DNA of 64,000 nt from Mesorhizobium sp. M8A.F.Ca.ET.218.01.1.1 (GCF_004791165.1 NZ_SRUZ01000001.1:912382-976381); one strand, 5' to 3'. Positions 45,053 to 56,805 are shown, counted from the stretch's first letter. The notes: generated by a model from the letters alone, not told the origin. Numbers and translations: made by a program.

Positions 45053-45149
45053 GTCCCGGCAACCCGGCGCGGCGGGATTTCACCGGCGGCATTCGACAAT
45101 GCCGCCGGCACGTGTTGATCGGGCATTCGGACAGCCCTATATCGACGGC

Positions 45150-45195
45150 GCGGGGACGACCTCGCACTTTCCGAAAATTCGGCCGGGACGACCCG
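45150..45195 (+). ncRNA. Guanidine-II (mini-ykkC) riboswitch
   Basis: Two small hairpins with the same GGACGACC core and ACGA tetraloop. Hairpin 1: GCGGGG (45150-45155), ACGA, CCTCGC (45160-45165), six pairs including one G-U. Hairpin 2: CGGG (45184-45187), ACGA, CCCG (45192-45195). An 18-base linker joins them. Paired hairpins with ACGR loops define the guanidine-II class, which turns on genes of guanidine export or breakdown. The next gene is SugE/Gdx, 57 bases downstream, with its ribosome site (GGAG 45242-45245) within reach. Confidence 0.88.
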
Positions 45196-45252
45196 CCATT
45201 GTCGAGTGAGCAGCCAAGGCCGGAAGCCTGGATGCTCCGATGGAGCGTTGCG

Positions 45253-45567
45253 ATGTCCTGGACTTTTCTGTTTTTCGCCGGCCTGTTCGAAATCGGCTGG
45301 GCAATCGGCCTCAAATACACCGACGGGTTCACCAGGCTGGTTCCAACCGTGCTCACGGTCGCGTCGATGATCGTCAGCCTCACCTTGCTCGGCCTGGCGC
45401 TGAAGGCGCTGCCTGTCGGCACCGCCTATGCGGTATGGACCGGTATCGGCACCGTCGGCACGGCGCTGCTCGGCATCTGGCTGCTGGGCGAGCCCGCCAC
45501 GGCGATCAGGCTCGGCTGCATCGCGTTGATCGTCTGCGGCATCATGGGGCTGAAATTCGCGGCCTGA
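45253..45567 (+). CDS. gdx: Guanidinium exporter, SMR family (SugE/Gdx)
   Basis: A 104-residue, four-helix small multidrug resistance protein. It starts [29 protein letters not shown], with the membrane-embedded Glu14 of the family; [16 protein letters not shown] is the SugE/Gdx signature, distinguishing it from EmrE. ATG 45253 gives the standard length. Gdx proteins exchange guanidinium for protons as dual-topology dimers. The riboswitch upstream supports this function. Confidence 0.94.
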   Translation: MSWTFLFFAGLFEIGWAIGLKYTDGFTRLVPTVLTVASMIVSLTLLGLALKALPVGTAYAVWTGIGTVGTALLGIWLLGEPATAIRLGCIALIVCGIMGLKFAA

Positions 45568-45670
45568 ACGGCCTTGTCCGCCGGCGGGCGACATCGACCG
45601 AGCCGATATCCCCGGATGTCCAAGCCGACATCCCGGATGCAGGGGCTTCCGGTCGGCGACATGGACAAGC

Positions 45671-45701
45671 GAAAAAAGGGCCGCGCCTTGGCGCGTCCCT
45701 T
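45671..45701 (-). terminator. Rho-independent terminator (minus strand)
   Basis: Stem AAGGGcCGCGCC / GGCGCGtCCCTT (45676-45687, 45690-45701) with one mismatch and a 2-base gap; on the minus strand it ends in a run of T. It closes the DUF6481-like gene and could act in the other direction for gdx. Confidence 0.8.
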
Positions 45702-45730
45702 GTTGGTCATCCGTCGAGGCGAGTGCGCTC

Positions 45731-46159
45731 TTAGCGACCCGTAAAGCCGGGAGGAGTCCTGCCGGTGCGCTGCTTGCGTGCTGCGTAGCGCGCGTCGCGC
45801 TTTGCCTTGCGCTCGGCTTCATCGGCAAGCAAGCGAGCAATACGCTCGTTCTCTTCAGCCTCCCGAAGCTTTGCTTCCGCCTCCGCTGCCTCTTCGGCGG
45901 CAATGCGCGCCGCTTCAGCTGCTGCCTCACGCTCGGCCTTCTCGATCGCCTCGCGCGCCAGCTTTTCCTGCTTCAGCTTGGCCTTTTCGGCCTCGCGGAT
46001 CTCACGTGCCGCAAGAATTGCCTTGCGTTCGGCCTGTCGTGCCAGCACCGCGGGATCGTCTGCTGCCGGCTTTGACTTGAAGCGCTCCAGAAGCGCCTTC
46101 TTTGCCTCGGTCGCGGCATTGCGCCGCTCGAAAATGTCTTTTTCCCTGTAGATAGCCAA
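45731..46159 (-). CDS. Alanine/glutamate-rich helical protein (DUF6481-like)
   Basis: About 142 residues, nearly all one charged helix: REKDIFERRNAATEAKKALLERF at the N-terminus, then Ala/Glu/Arg-rich coiled coil (EREAAAEAARIAAEEAAEAEAKLREAEENERIARLL), ending KQRTGRTPPGFTGR. This matches small alphaproteobacterial proteins grouped as DUF6481. TTG 46159 sits 7 bases after AAGGA and is the better start; GTG 46165 is the alternative. No signal or membrane helix. Function unknown. Confidence 0.72.
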   Translation of the reverse strand: MAIYREKDIFERRNAATEAKKALLERFKSKPAADDPAVLARQAERKAILAAREIREAEKAKLKQEKLAREAIEKAEREAAAEAARIAAEEAAEAEAKLREAEENERIARLLADEAERKAKRDARYAARKQRTGRTPPGFTGR

Positions 46160-46380
46160 GTCCACTTCCTTGAAGTCTATTCGCGAGGCTTACATACGCG
46201 TGAAAACCGGGAGTTCAAGCGCCAAAACGGTATGGCAGCCATGAAATTCCGGGATGTTGCACCGGGGAGACGCATTTCCGGCCGAAATCGACATGCACTG
46301 TTCACCAGCCACCCTCTGGCGGCGCGACGGACGCGTCGCTACCTCTAGGGCGACAATCAACACACTGGGATGACATTCAA

Positions 46381-47472
46381 ATGGAACTCGGCCTCTACAC
46401 TTTTGCCGATGTGAGCCCTGTGCCGGGTCCCGGCGCCATCGGCCCGCATGAGCGGCTGCGCAACCTGATCGAGGAGGTCGAACTGGCCGACCAGGTTGGC
46501 CTCGACGTCTTTGGCCTCGGCGAACACCATCGGCCCGACTATGCCGCCTCGGCGCCGGTCGTGGCTTTGGCCGCGGCGGCGGAGCGTTCGAAGCGCATCA
46601 GACTGACCAGCGCTGTCACCGTGCTCTCTTCCGACGATCCGGTACGCGTCTTCCAGCAATTCGCCACGCTCGACCTTCTGTCAGGCGGCCGCGCCGAGAT
46701 CATGGCCGGGCGCGGATCGTTCATCGAATCCTTCCCGCTGTTCGGCTACAACCTCGAAGACTATGACGAGCTGTTCGCCGAAAAGCTCGACCTTTTGCTT
46801 GCCATCCGCGATCAGGTGAAGGTGACCTGGTCGGGCAGTCTGCGCGCGCCGATCAACGATCGCGGCGTCTATCCCAGACCCTTCCAGGACAGGCTGCCGG
46901 TCTGGATCGCGATTGGCGGAACGCCGCAATCGGCAGCCCGCGCGGGCGCGCTCGGCCTGCCGCTGGCGCTTGCCATCATCGGCGGCGAACCGGCGCGCTT
47001 CGCGCCGCTGTTCGACCTCTACCGTGATGCAGCCAAGCGCGCCGGCAGCGATCCGGCAGGCTTGGCCACCAGCATCAACGTGCATGGCTTCATCGCCGAC
47101 ACGACCGAGCAGGCGGCGGACGATTTCTACGGCCCGCAAGCCGAGGTGATGAACCGCATCGGCCGTGAGCGCGGCTGGGGTCCGACATCGCGGGCGCATT
47201 TCGACCAGTCGCGTGGTCCCGATGGTGCGCTGTTCGTCGGCAATCCGGAGCAGGTGGCGGAAAAGATCGTCGCCCAGCACAGGATTTTCGGCAACGACCG
47301 CTTCCTGCTGCAAATGGCGATCGGCACCATGCCGCACGCCAAGATCATGAAGGCGATCGAGCTTTATGGCACCAAGGTGGCGCCGATCGTGCGCAAGGAA
47401 ACGGCGAAATCCGTGCCGGCCGTGGCGGCGCCTGCGGGCTTGGATTTCTCCGGCGCCGACTCGATTGTCTGA
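46381..47472 (+). CDS. Luciferase-like (LLM class) FMN-dependent monooxygenase
   Basis: 363 residues of the bacterial luciferase-like barrel: [90 protein letters not shown]. This is the alkanal-monooxygenase-like group using FMNH2 from a partner reductase. Ligand unknown. A long leader (46166-46380) separates it from the divergent DUF6481-like gene; that leader holds its promoter and shows no other gene. Confidence 0.92.
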   Translation: MELGLYTFADVSPVPGPGAIGPHERLRNLIEEVELADQVGLDVFGLGEHHRPDYAASAPVVALAAAAERSKRIRLTSAVTVLSSDDPVRVFQQFATLDLLSGGRAEIMAGRGSFIESFPLFGYNLEDYDELFAEKLDLLLAIRDQVKVTWSGSLRAPINDRGVYPRPFQDRLPVWIAIGGTPQSAARAGALGLPLALAIIGGEPARFAPLFDLYRDAAKRAGSDPAGLATSINVHGFIADTTEQAADDFYGPQAEVMNRIGRERGWGPTSRAHFDQSRGPDGALFVGNPEQVAEKIVAQHRIFGNDRFLLQMAIGTMPHAKIMKAIELYGTKVAPIVRKETAKSVPAVAAPAGLDFSGADSIV

Positions 47473-47656
47473 AGGGTAAATCTTTGCATCGCATGAAATA
47501 TGGCGCACTCGCAGCCGAGTCTCCGGTTGCGCAATTGGCGGCACGATCCCTCGACGGCGGCCCGTGCGGCAGTGCCGGCTAACGGAACCTTGAAGCCGTG
47601 CCGGCGTTTTCGTCTGCGGATTGCATCAGTTGTGGTGCGCCGCCGAGGGGGCCACT

Positions 47657-48832
47657 ATGAAAGCCGAACCCGCCGCTTTGGGCGCAGGCGTTGCCGAGGC
47701 CGAGGCCGAGGAGTCACGTTTGGTAACGCGCGCCGACACACGCCTGATGCGCTCGCTGCTCATCGGCATCTTCCTGTTCATGAGCATCTATGCGCTCTAT
47801 TTCGCGCGCGCCTTCTTCATGCCGGTCATCCTGGCCTTTCTGCTGACGCTGACACTGACGCCGATCGTGCGGCTGCTGCGCAAGCGCGGCATTCCCGAAG
47901 TGGTCTCGGCGACGCTTCTGGTGCTTGTGTCCCTCTTCGTCTTCGCGAGCGCCGGCTATGTGCTCAGCGGCCCCGTCATCGATCTCATCAACAACACGTC
48001 GTCCATCGGCCAGCAACTGACCGAACGGCTGGCGCAGTTGCGGCGGCCGGTCGAGAGGATCATGGAGATCGCGCACCAGATCGAAGGGCTGACCGAAACA
48101 TCGCAGGAACCGGGTGTGCAGAAGGTCGCGGTGGCGCAGTCCGGCTTCCTGTCGTCGGCGGCGAGCAACATCCTGTCGGCCGGAACAAGCCTGACCATCA
48201 TCTTCGTTTTGTCGCTGTTCCTGCTCGCCTCGGGCACGATGTTCTACGAGAAGATCATTCAGTCCTTCGCCAGCCTCACCGAAAAGAAGCGGGCGCTGCG
48301 CGTCGTCTACGACGTCGAGCGGGAAATCTCGCACTATCTGCTCACCGTCACAATCATCAACACCGGCCTCGGCACGGTCATCGGCCTCGGCCTGTGGGCG
48401 CTTGGCATGCCCAATCCGCTGGTCTGGGGCGCCGCGGCCGCTCTGCTCAATTTCCTGCCTTATGTCGGGGCCATGATCACGCTCGTCCTGGTCACGGTCA
48501 TCGCGCTGATCAGCTTCGACACGATCGCCTACGCGTTGTTGGCGCCTGCCTTCCTGGTGTTGTGCGACATCGTCGAAGGCCAGTTCGTGACGCCGATGGT
48601 GGTCGGGCGGCGGCTCGAGATCAACGCCGTGGCGATCTTCATCGCCATCGCATTCTGGTCATGGCTGTGGGGCTTCGTCGGCGCGCTGATGGCTGTGCCG
48701 CTGCTGGTCGTCGTCAAGGTGTTCTGCGACCATTTCGAGAGCCTTAGCCATGTCGGCAATTTTCTCGCCGCCCAACATACGGCGGTCGTGGAGGAGGACG
48801 CCGACGAACAGGACGGCACGGCCGCCGCATAA
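47657..48832 (+). CDS. AI-2E family transporter
   Basis: 391 residues with about eight membrane helices in the AI-2E (PerM/TqsA) pattern: [42 protein letters not shown] at the N-terminus and [75 protein letters not shown] in the C-terminal half. ATG 47657 follows GAGGGGG. Family members include Na+(Li+)/H+ antiporters and putative signal exporters; autoinducer transport is not implied. Confidence 0.92.
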   Translation: MKAEPAALGAGVAEAEAEESRLVTRADTRLMRSLLIGIFLFMSIYALYFARAFFMPVILAFLLTLTLTPIVRLLRKRGIPEVVSATLLVLVSLFVFASAGYVLSGPVIDLINNTSSIGQQLTERLAQLRRPVERIMEIAHQIEGLTETSQEPGVQKVAVAQSGFLSSAASNILSAGTSLTIIFVLSLFLLASGTMFYEKIIQSFASLTEKKRALRVVYDVEREISHYLLTVTIINTGLGTVIGLGLWALGMPNPLVWGAAAALLNFLPYVGAMITLVLVTVIALISFDTIAYALLAPAFLVLCDIVEGQFVTPMVVGRRLEINAVAIFIAIAFWSWLWGFVGALMAVPLLVVVKVFCDHFESLSHVGNFLAAQHTAVVEEDADEQDGTAAA

Positions 48833-48902
48833 CAGGCGCACCGTTTGCGGCGGCGGGATCGAATGCCTATATCCGCCCGATCAGTGCCCGGTGCCCTTCC
48901 CG

Positions 48903-49736
48903 ATGAACGACGCTCCCTTCGACCTCGACGCCTATTTCGCCCGGATCGGCCATGCCGGTTCCAGTGATGCTTCGCTCGACACGCTGAAGACGCTTCATTT
49001 CCTGCATCCGCAGGCGATCCCCTTCGAGAACATGGATCCGTTTCTGGGGCGCCCGGTCCGATTGGACGCCGCATCGCTGCAGGACAAGATGGTCCTCGAC
49101 GGGCGTGGCGGCTATTGCTTCGAGCACAATCTCATTTTCATGCACGCGCTGAAGGCGCTTGGCTTCGAGGTCGGCGGCCTCGCCGCGCGTGTGCTCTGGG
49201 GTCAGAGCGAGGACGCGATCACGGCGCGTAGCCACATGCTTTTGCGCGCCGAGCTCGATGGCCGGACCTATATAGCCGATGTCGGCTTCGGCGGCCTGAC
49301 GCTGACCGCCCCGCTGCTGCTCGAGCCGGGCCTCGAACAGACGACCCCGCACGAAACGTTCCGCATCGTTGAAACCGGCGATCACTTTCGCCTGCAGGCC
49401 GCCATCGGCGGCGGCTGGCGCTCGCTGTATCGCTTCGATCTGCAGCCGCACTATGAGGTCGATTATTCCGTCACCAATTATTTCCTGTCGACCAACCCGG
49501 CATCGCATTTCCTGACCTCGGTTCTGGCGGCGCGCGCCGCGCCCGACCGGCGCTACGCGCTGCGCGGCAATCGCCTGTCGATCCATCACATTGATGGCCA
49601 CACCGAACAGAAGCAGATCGCCACAGCCACTGAACTCGCCGACACGCTGGAAGGCCAGCTCGGCATCACCATTCCCGACCGCACGGCCTTCGAGGCTCGG
49701 GTGCGTGAGAAGAAGATCGTGGAGACCAGTACATGA
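48903..49736 (+). CDS. nat: Arylamine N-acetyltransferase
   Basis: A 277-residue NAT enzyme transferring acetyl from acetyl-CoA to arylamines and hydrazines. The catalytic triad is Cys72 (RGGYCFEHN), His111 (ARSHMLL) and Asp126 (ADVGFGG). ATG 48903 gives the canonical N-terminus ([12 protein letters not shown]). It overlaps the LLM monooxygenase by 4 bases. Mesorhizobium loti carries a structurally solved NAT of this type. Confidence 0.95.
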   Translation: MNDAPFDLDAYFARIGHAGSSDASLDTLKTLHFLHPQAIPFENMDPFLGRPVRLDAASLQDKMVLDGRGGYCFEHNLIFMHALKALGFEVGGLAARVLWGQSEDAITARSHMLLRAELDGRTYIADVGFGGLTLTAPLLLEPGLEQTTPHETFRIVETGDHFRLQAAIGGGWRSLYRFDLQPHYEVDYSVTNYFLSTNPASHFLTSVLAARAAPDRRYALRGNRLSIHHIDGHTEQKQIATATELADTLEGQLGITIPDRTAFEARVREKKIVETST

Positions 49737-50734
49737 CCGAACTTTCCGTCCTCGACCTGTCGCCGATCGTCGAAGGCAGCGATGCCTCGCAATCGCTCGC
49801 CAATTCGCTCGACCTCGCCCGCCACGCCGAGCGGCTCGGCTACAAGCGCTACTGGCTGGCCGAGCACCACAACATGCCAGGCATTGCCAGTGCGGCCACA
49901 TCGGTTGTCATCGCCCATGTTGCCGGCGGCACCAAAACCATTCGCGTCGGCGCCGGCGGCATCATGCTGCCCAACCATGCCCCGCTGGTGATCGCCGAGC
50001 AGTTCGGCACGCTGGCGGCCTTGTTTCCAGGCCGCATCGACCTTGGCCTCGGCCGCGCTCCCGGCACCGACATGAACACGGCGCGGGCGCTACGCCGCAA
50101 TCTCGAGGCCGGCGTCGACAATTTCCCGCAGGATGTCGTCGAGCTGATGGGTTATTTCCTGCCGGCCGAGGAAGGCCAGCGCCTGCGCGCCGTGCCTGGC
50201 GAAGGGCAGACGGTGCCGATCTGGATTCTCGGGTCGAGCCTCTACGGCGCGCAGCTCGCCGCCATGCTCGGCCTGCCCTATGCCTTCGCCTCGCATTTCG
50301 CCCCGGCGGAACTCGATCACGCGCTGGACATCTACCGCTCGCGCTTCCAGCCGTCCGAGCAGCTCGACAAGCCACATGTCATGCTCGGCCTCAATGTCTT
50401 TGCAGCGCCCACCGACGCCGAGGCACGTCTGCTGTTCACCTCGCTGCAGCAGGCCTTCGTCAATCTGCGCACCGGCAGGTCCGGAAGATTGCCGCCGCCG
50501 GTCGAGAGCTATGACCGGGATCTCGACCCGATGGCCAAGACCATGCTCGGCCAGGCGCTGTCCTGCGCCGTCGTCGGCTCGCCGGAAACGGTCCGCCAAG
50601 GCATCGATGCGTTCGTACGCCGCACCGGCGCCGACGAGCTGATGGTCACCGCGCAGATATTCGATCACGCCGCCCGCGTGCGTTCCTTCGAAATCCTGGC
50701 CGAGGCGCACAAATCGCTGTCGCAAGCGGCCTGA
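49733..50734 (+). CDS. Luciferase-like (LLM class) monooxygenase, MsnO8-type
   Basis: 333 residues: [108 protein letters not shown], the compact single-subunit luciferase-like pattern (TIGR03558 type). It starts inside the nat stop (ATGA), so the two are one transcript and probably one detoxification module. Not close to the LLM protein at 46381. Confidence 0.93.
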   Translation: MTELSVLDLSPIVEGSDASQSLANSLDLARHAERLGYKRYWLAEHHNMPGIASAATSVVIAHVAGGTKTIRVGAGGIMLPNHAPLVIAEQFGTLAALFPGRIDLGLGRAPGTDMNTARALRRNLEAGVDNFPQDVVELMGYFLPAEEGQRLRAVPGEGQTVPIWILGSSLYGAQLAAMLGLPYAFASHFAPAELDHALDIYRSRFQPSEQLDKPHVMLGLNVFAAPTDAEARLLFTSLQQAFVNLRTGRSGRLPPPVESYDRDLDPMAKTMLGQALSCAVVGSPETVRQGIDAFVRRTGADELMVTAQIFDHAARVRSFEILAEAHKSLSQAA

Positions 50735-50806
50735 CGTCTTGTACTTCGCCGGGTGCTTTTGCCGGTCACAATGCTCTGCTAAGTGCAAGGCATCCATCGG
50801 CAGCAA

Positions 50807-51613
50807 GTGAGCTTTCCCGTGACACATGATCTCGAAGCACGCATGCGGTTCGCCATCGATCTGGCGCGGCGCGCCGGCGAACTCGGCCTGAGGTATTTCC
50901 GCGATCTCGACAGCCTGACCATCGAGAGCAAGGGCCATCAGGACCTGGTCTCGCAAGCCGACCGCGAGGTCGAGCTGTTCATCCGCGCGGCGATCGCCGC
51001 CGACTATCCCCGGGACGGCATCGTCGGCGAGGAGCATGCCTCGGTCGCCGGCTCTACCGGCCATGTCTGGGTGATCGACCCCATCGACGGCACCGCCAAT
51101 TTCGTGCGCGGCATTCCGGCTTGGTGCGTGGTGATCGCTTGCGCCCGGGATGGGGAGACGATCGTCGGCGTCATCCACGAGCCATCGACCGGCGAGACCT
51201 TCCACGGAAGGCTGGGCGGCGGCGCCTTCGTCAACGGCAGGCCGATGAGGACGAGCGCGGCGACCAGCCTTGAAGAAGGTTCGGTGGGCACCGGCTTCTC
51301 AAACCGGGCCGAGGCCGAAAACATCGCCGTGCTGATCAAGAAGATCCTCGCCGAAGGCGGCGTCTTCTTCCGCAACGCGTCAGGCGCCCTGATGCTCGCC
51401 TATGTCGCCTCGGGCCGGCTGCTCGGCTATGTCGAAGAACACATGAACGCCTGGGACTGCGTGGCCGGCATGCTGTTGATCGAGGAGGCTGGCGGCACCG
51501 TTCTGAAGGCGGACCCGAAGACGGTGCTCCAGAGCGGCACGCAGGTCATCACGGGCGGCAAGGGCGTGTTTTCGAAGCTGCAGGCGCTGTGTTCCGGTGT
51601 CTTTACGTCCTGA
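50807..51613 (+). CDS. Inositol monophosphatase family protein
   Basis: 268 residues of the SuhB/IMPase fold: metal-ligand Glu in GEEH, WVIDPIDGTANFVRGIPAWCVVIA (motif A), and NAWDCVAGMLLIEEAGG (motif B). Likely hydrolyses inositol-1-phosphate or a related sugar phosphate such as histidinol-phosphate. The start is uncertain: GTG at 50783, 50807 or 50819, with no clear ribosome site. It is convergent with the LacI regulator of a sugar operon. Confidence 0.9.
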   Translation: MSFPVTHDLEARMRFAIDLARRAGELGLRYFRDLDSLTIESKGHQDLVSQADREVELFIRAAIAADYPRDGIVGEEHASVAGSTGHVWVIDPIDGTANFVRGIPAWCVVIACARDGETIVGVIHEPSTGETFHGRLGGGAFVNGRPMRTSAATSLEEGSVGTGFSNRAEAENIAVLIKKILAEGGVFFRNASGALMLAYVASGRLLGYVEEHMNAWDCVAGMLLIEEAGGTVLKADPKTVLQSGTQVITGGKGVFSKLQALCSGVFTS

Positions 51614-51644
51614 TCAGGCTCCAAATCTCGGGAAGCAGGATGGC

Positions 51645-51684
51645 GTCCGAAAACCGCTTCACATTTTTCGGCATCATGCTTTAG
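51645..51684. repeat. 40-bp REP-like repeat, copy B
   Basis: 34 of 40 bases match 35061-35100 (GTCCGAAA, CCGCT, TTTTCGGCATCATG). It overlaps the LacI stop codon and separates the convergent transcripts. Confidence 0.6.
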
Positions 51685-52745
51685 GCACTGACGCTCTGAA
51701 CCGCCCCCAGCGGCCGGCATGAGTTGCGGATCATCAGGCGGCCCTTGAGCACGAGCTTGCGCGGCGGCGTGTCCCGGTTGCCGGCGAGGCGGTCGAGCAG
51801 CAGATTGGCCGCTTGCTCGCCGATGGCCTGCACCGGCTGCGCCACCGTGGTCAGCTGCGGCTGGAACACGTCGGACCAGGGAAAATCGTCGAAGCAAGCG
51901 ACCGAAATGTCCTCCGGACAGGACAAGCCGATGTCGCGGATCGCCTTCATGGTTCCGATCACCATCGGGTTGTTGGCCGAGAAGATCGCGCTTGGCCGGT
52001 CATGCAGCGACAAAAGCTGCATGGTTGCGTTGTAGCCGTCGATCTCGTGGAAATTGCCGGAGCGAACCAGTTCCTCGGCCACCGGCAAGCCGGCGGCCTG
52101 GAGCGCCTCGCAATATCCGGTCATGCGGTCATGCATGGGTGAAATATCCGAGGTGCCGGTGATGTACCCGATGCGGCGGTGGCCGAGGTCGATCAGATAG
52201 CTGATGACGTCGAACACCGCGCGCTGGTTGTCGAGAACCACGGCGTCGGTGTCGACCCCCTCGCACAGGCGATCCATCAGCACCACCGGCACGTTGGCAT
52301 CGGCGACGATCCGCTCGAGGATCGCGCCGTCACCGACGCGCGCCACGATCAAGCCGTCGACCATGCGGTCGAGCAGCAGCCTGATCTGGTCGTCCTGGGT
52401 GTTCAAATCCTCGTCGGTACAGCACAGCATGACAGCATAGCCGGCGCGGTCGAAGGCCTGCTGGATGACCGAGACGACGGCGGTGAAGAACGGGTTGGTG
52501 ATGTGGGGAACGGTCAAGCCGATGGTGCGCGTCGTACCCATCTTCAGGCTGCGGGCTATGGCGTTGCGCTTGTAGCCGATATCGCGGATCGCCTGCTCGA
52601 TTCGAGCGCTGAGCTCCGGACTCACGGTTGCGGTGCCGTTGATCAGCGCCGACACGGTGGCGACCGAGACACGCGCCGCTTCGGCCACGTGCAACATGGT
52701 GGGCGCGGTGGATTTGCGTTGTTTTTTTGGCCCTGACGCTGTCAT
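51681..52745 (-). CDS. LacI-family repressor of the divergent sugar ABC operon
   Basis: 354 residues: LacI HTH (TMLHVAEAARVSVATVSALINGTATVSPELSARIEQAIRDIGYKRNAIARSL) plus hinge helix, then a periplasmic-binding-protein-like effector domain (TIGLTVPHITNPFFTAVVSVIQQAFDRAGYAVMLCCTDED). ATG 52745 begins four bases from a 12-bp palindrome, so the repressor would block its own start. It is divergent from the ABC importer and should be released by its imported sugar. Confidence 0.94.
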   Translation of the reverse strand: MTASGPKKQRKSTAPTMLHVAEAARVSVATVSALINGTATVSPELSARIEQAIRDIGYKRNAIARSLKMGTTRTIGLTVPHITNPFFTAVVSVIQQAFDRAGYAVMLCCTDEDLNTQDDQIRLLLDRMVDGLIVARVGDGAILERIVADANVPVVLMDRLCEGVDTDAVVLDNQRAVFDVISYLIDLGHRRIGYITGTSDISPMHDRMTGYCEALQAAGLPVAEELVRSGNFHEIDGYNATMQLLSLHDRPSAIFSANNPMVIGTMKAIRDIGLSCPEDISVACFDDFPWSDVFQPQLTTVAQPVQAIGEQAANLLLDRLAGNRDTPPRKLVLKGRLMIRNSCRPLGAVQSVSA

Positions 52746-52748
52746 TTT

Positions 52749-52760
52749 CGAAACGTTTCG
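52749..52760. promoter_or_regulatory. LacI operator O1
   Basis: CGAAACGTTTCG, a perfect 12-bp palindrome with a central CG, right beside the lacI start codon, as expected for a LacI/GalR-type autoregulatory site. A half-site (AAAGTTTCGTCACC, 52822-52835) lies between it and O2. Confidence 0.75.
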
Positions 52761-52855
52761 TCACCCCTTGCCAGCAATACCTACGGAATCCCGCCATTTT
52801 AGGCAAGAATTGAAATGCATCAAAGTTTCGTCACCCTATATCGGCTTGACAGGAT

Positions 52856-52867
52856 CGAAACGTTTAG
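52856..52867. promoter_or_regulatory. LacI operator O2
   Basis: CGAAACGTTTAG, 10 of 12 palindromic bases and 11 of 12 identical to O1, 49 bases upstream of the ABC ATPase start, inside the expected promoter zone. Confidence 0.7.
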
Positions 52868-52915
52868 ATTAGCGTTCGAGAAGCTGACGAAGACGGAAGG
52901 GAGGCCGCCATTGTC

Positions 52916-54498
52916 ATGGAACAGAGCAATTCCCTTTCCTCGGCGCGCAATGCGACATCGGATCGCTCGGACACCGTTCTGAGCGCCGAGCATATTTCGA
53001 AGAGCTTTGGCGGCATCGCCGCGCTCGTCGATGTCGGCTTCGAATTGCGGCGCGGCGAAGTGCATGCCTTGATGGGTGAGAACGGCGCCGGCAAGTCGAC
53101 GCTGATGAAGATCCTCTCCGGCGTCTATACCGGCTACGAAGGCACGGTCAGCATCGACGGAAGGCCGGTCAGCTTCGCCGGCGTGCGCGACGCCGAGGAC
53201 GCGGGCATCGCCATCATCCACCAGGAGCTCAACCTGGTGCCGGAACTGAGCGTCGCCGACAACATCTTTCTCGGGCGCGAGAAGCTGATCGCGGGTCTGA
53301 TCGTCGACCGCAAGGCGAGCAGCCGCGCGGCAAGCGCCCTCCTGCAGCGGCTCGGCATCGAACTCGATCCGGACGCACGCGTCGGCGCGCTGCGTGTCGG
53401 CGAACAGCAGCTGGTCGAGATCGCCAAGGCGCTGTCGATGTCGGCGCGTATGCTGATCATGGACGAGCCGACCTCGGCACTGTCGCCGGCCGAATGCCAA
53501 CGGCTGTTTCGCATCATCGGCCAGCTTGCCGACAGCGGTGTCGCCATCGTCTACATCTCGCACCGCATCGACGAGGTCATGCATCTGGCCGGCCGCGTCA
53601 CCGTGTTCCGCGACGGGCGCCATGTGCTGACGCGGCCGATGGCCGAGCTTGACGAAAATGCCATCATTTCGGCGATGGTCGGACGGGACCTGCTAGCATC
53701 CTCCCAGGACGAGCGGGATCCCGGCGGCAGGACCGTACTTTCGGTCAGCGATCTGTCGCTGTCGAAGCCAGACCGCCAGGGCTGGCGGCAGGTGATCGGC
53801 GGCATCAGCTTCGATCTGGCCGCCGGAGAAATCCTCGGCATTGGCGGGTTGCTGGGCTCCGGCCGCACCGAGATCATGGAAGCGATCTTCGGCTCGAGCG
53901 ATGGCCGTGCCGGCGGCGAGATCCGGCTCGACGGCCAGCCGGTGGACATCCGCTCACCGCGCGATGCGCGGCGGCTGGGCATCGCTCTGGTCACCGAGGA
54001 CCGCAAGACGCAAGGCCTGCATCTGCAGGCCTCGATATCGGACAATGTGGCGCTGCCGCTGGTCGGCGCGCTGGCCCGCTTCGGCATCCGTTCGCTAGCC
54101 GGCGAACAGGGCCTGGCGCGGCAAGCGGTCAAGGCGCTCGGCATCCGCTGCCGGGATATCGACCAGCCCGCCGGCACGCTGTCGGGCGGCAACCAGCAGA
54201 AGGTCGTCATCGGCAAGTGGCTGGCGACCAGGCCGAGGGTGCTGTTGCTCGACGAGCCGACGCGCGGCATCGATGTCGGCGCCAAGCGCGAGATCTACGA
54301 CCTCATCTTCCGGCTGGCGGGCGATGGCCTGGCCATCGCCGTCATCAGTTCCGAGCTGCCGGAATTGCTGCATCTTTCCGACCGCATCCTGGTGATGGCC
54401 GACGGCCGCCAGACAGGCATCCTTTCCCGCGAAGCGGCGAGCGAGGAGGCCATCATGCGCCTCGCGGCACCGCGCCGGACCCTATCGAGACCCGCCGC

Positions 54499-54502
<4 letters not shown>
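52916..54502 (+). CDS. Sugar ABC transporter ATP-binding protein (RbsA/MglA type)
   Basis: 528 residues with two tandem ATPase domains. The first has Walker A GENGAGKS, signature LRVGEQQLVEIAKALSM and Walker B LIMDEPTS. The second has LSGGNQQKVVIGKWLATRPRVLLLDEPTRGID. The second half lacks a normal Walker A (GIGGLLGSGRTE), as in all RbsA/MglA proteins. GGAAGGGAGG lies upstream. First gene of the operon; the 4-base overlap with the permease gene shows coupling. Carbohydrate class: pentose or hexose monosaccharide. Confidence 0.95.
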
Positions 54503-55808
<1,306 letters not shown>

Positions 55809-55812
<4 letters not shown>

Positions 55813-56777
55813 AACGACGTGACATGCTGAAGCTTGCCGCATTCGGTGCGGCCCTGCTGACCACCACGGCAATGCTCTCCACCGGACATGCCTTCGCCCA
55901 GGACAAGAAGTGGAAGATCGGCTTCTCGCAGGTGACCACCATCGAGCCCTGGCGCGCCCAGTTCAACAAGGACATCATTGCCGAGGCCGCCAAGCATCCC
56001 GATGTCGAGCTGATCATCACCGACGGCGAGGACAAGACCGAGAAGCAGGTCGCCGACGTCGAGAACCTGATCCGCCAGGAAGTCGACGCGCTCCTGGTGT
56101 CGCCGAAGGAATCGGCCGGCCTGACCGGCGTCGTGCAGCAGGCGATCGACGCCAAGATTCCGGTCTTCGTGCTCGACCGCAACGTCGACACCAAGGACTT
56201 CACCCAGTTCGTCGGCGGCGACAACAAGCTGATCGGCCGCGCGGCCGGCGAATATGCCGTCGAACTGCTCGGCGGCAAAGGCAAGGCGGCAGGCAATGTC
56301 GTCGAGATCTGGGGCGGCATGGGTACCCAGCCGGCGCATGACCGCCATGACGGTTTCCATGAATTCACCGACAAGGAACCGGGCATCAAATATCTGCTCG
56401 ACCAGCAGTCGGGCGACTGGAAACAGGATCAGGCCTACAATTTGATGGCCAACGCGCTGAAGACCAACGAGAAGATCGATCTCGTCTACGGCCATAACGA
56501 CCCGATGGCCTACGGCGCCTATCTCGCGGCCAAGGATGTTGGCCGCGAGAAGGACATCAAGTTCATCGGCATCGACGGCCTGCCCAACGAAGGCGTGCAG
56601 ATGGTGAACAAGGGCGAGCTGACGGCGACCTTCACCTATGTCACCCCAGGTGCGGAAGGCCTGCGCCAGGCGATCAAGTTCCTGAACGGCGAGAAGGTCG
56701 AGAAGACCATCACCTTGCCGACGCAGAAGATCACCAAGGAAAACGCCGCCCAGGTGCTGAAAGACAACGGCCTGTGA
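55809..56777 (+). CDS. Sugar ABC transporter substrate-binding protein (RbsB type)
   Basis: 322 residues: signal peptide (KRRDMLKLAAFGAALLTTTAML...GHAFAQ), with a twin-arginine-like RRD, then the periplasmic-binding fold (KIGFSQVTTIEPWRAQFNKDIIAEAAKHP, VDALLVSPKESAGLTGVVQQAIDAKIPVFVLDRNVDT, YGHNDPMAYGAYLAAKDVG, IKFIGIDGLPNEGVQMV). This resembles the galactofuranose-type YtfQ and related proteins more than ribose-binding RbsB. Last in the operon, which is unusual: many operons of this type begin with the binding protein. Confidence 0.93.
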
Positions 56778-56805
56778 GATAGTGGAGCTTGAGGGGCCTC
56801 GGTTG

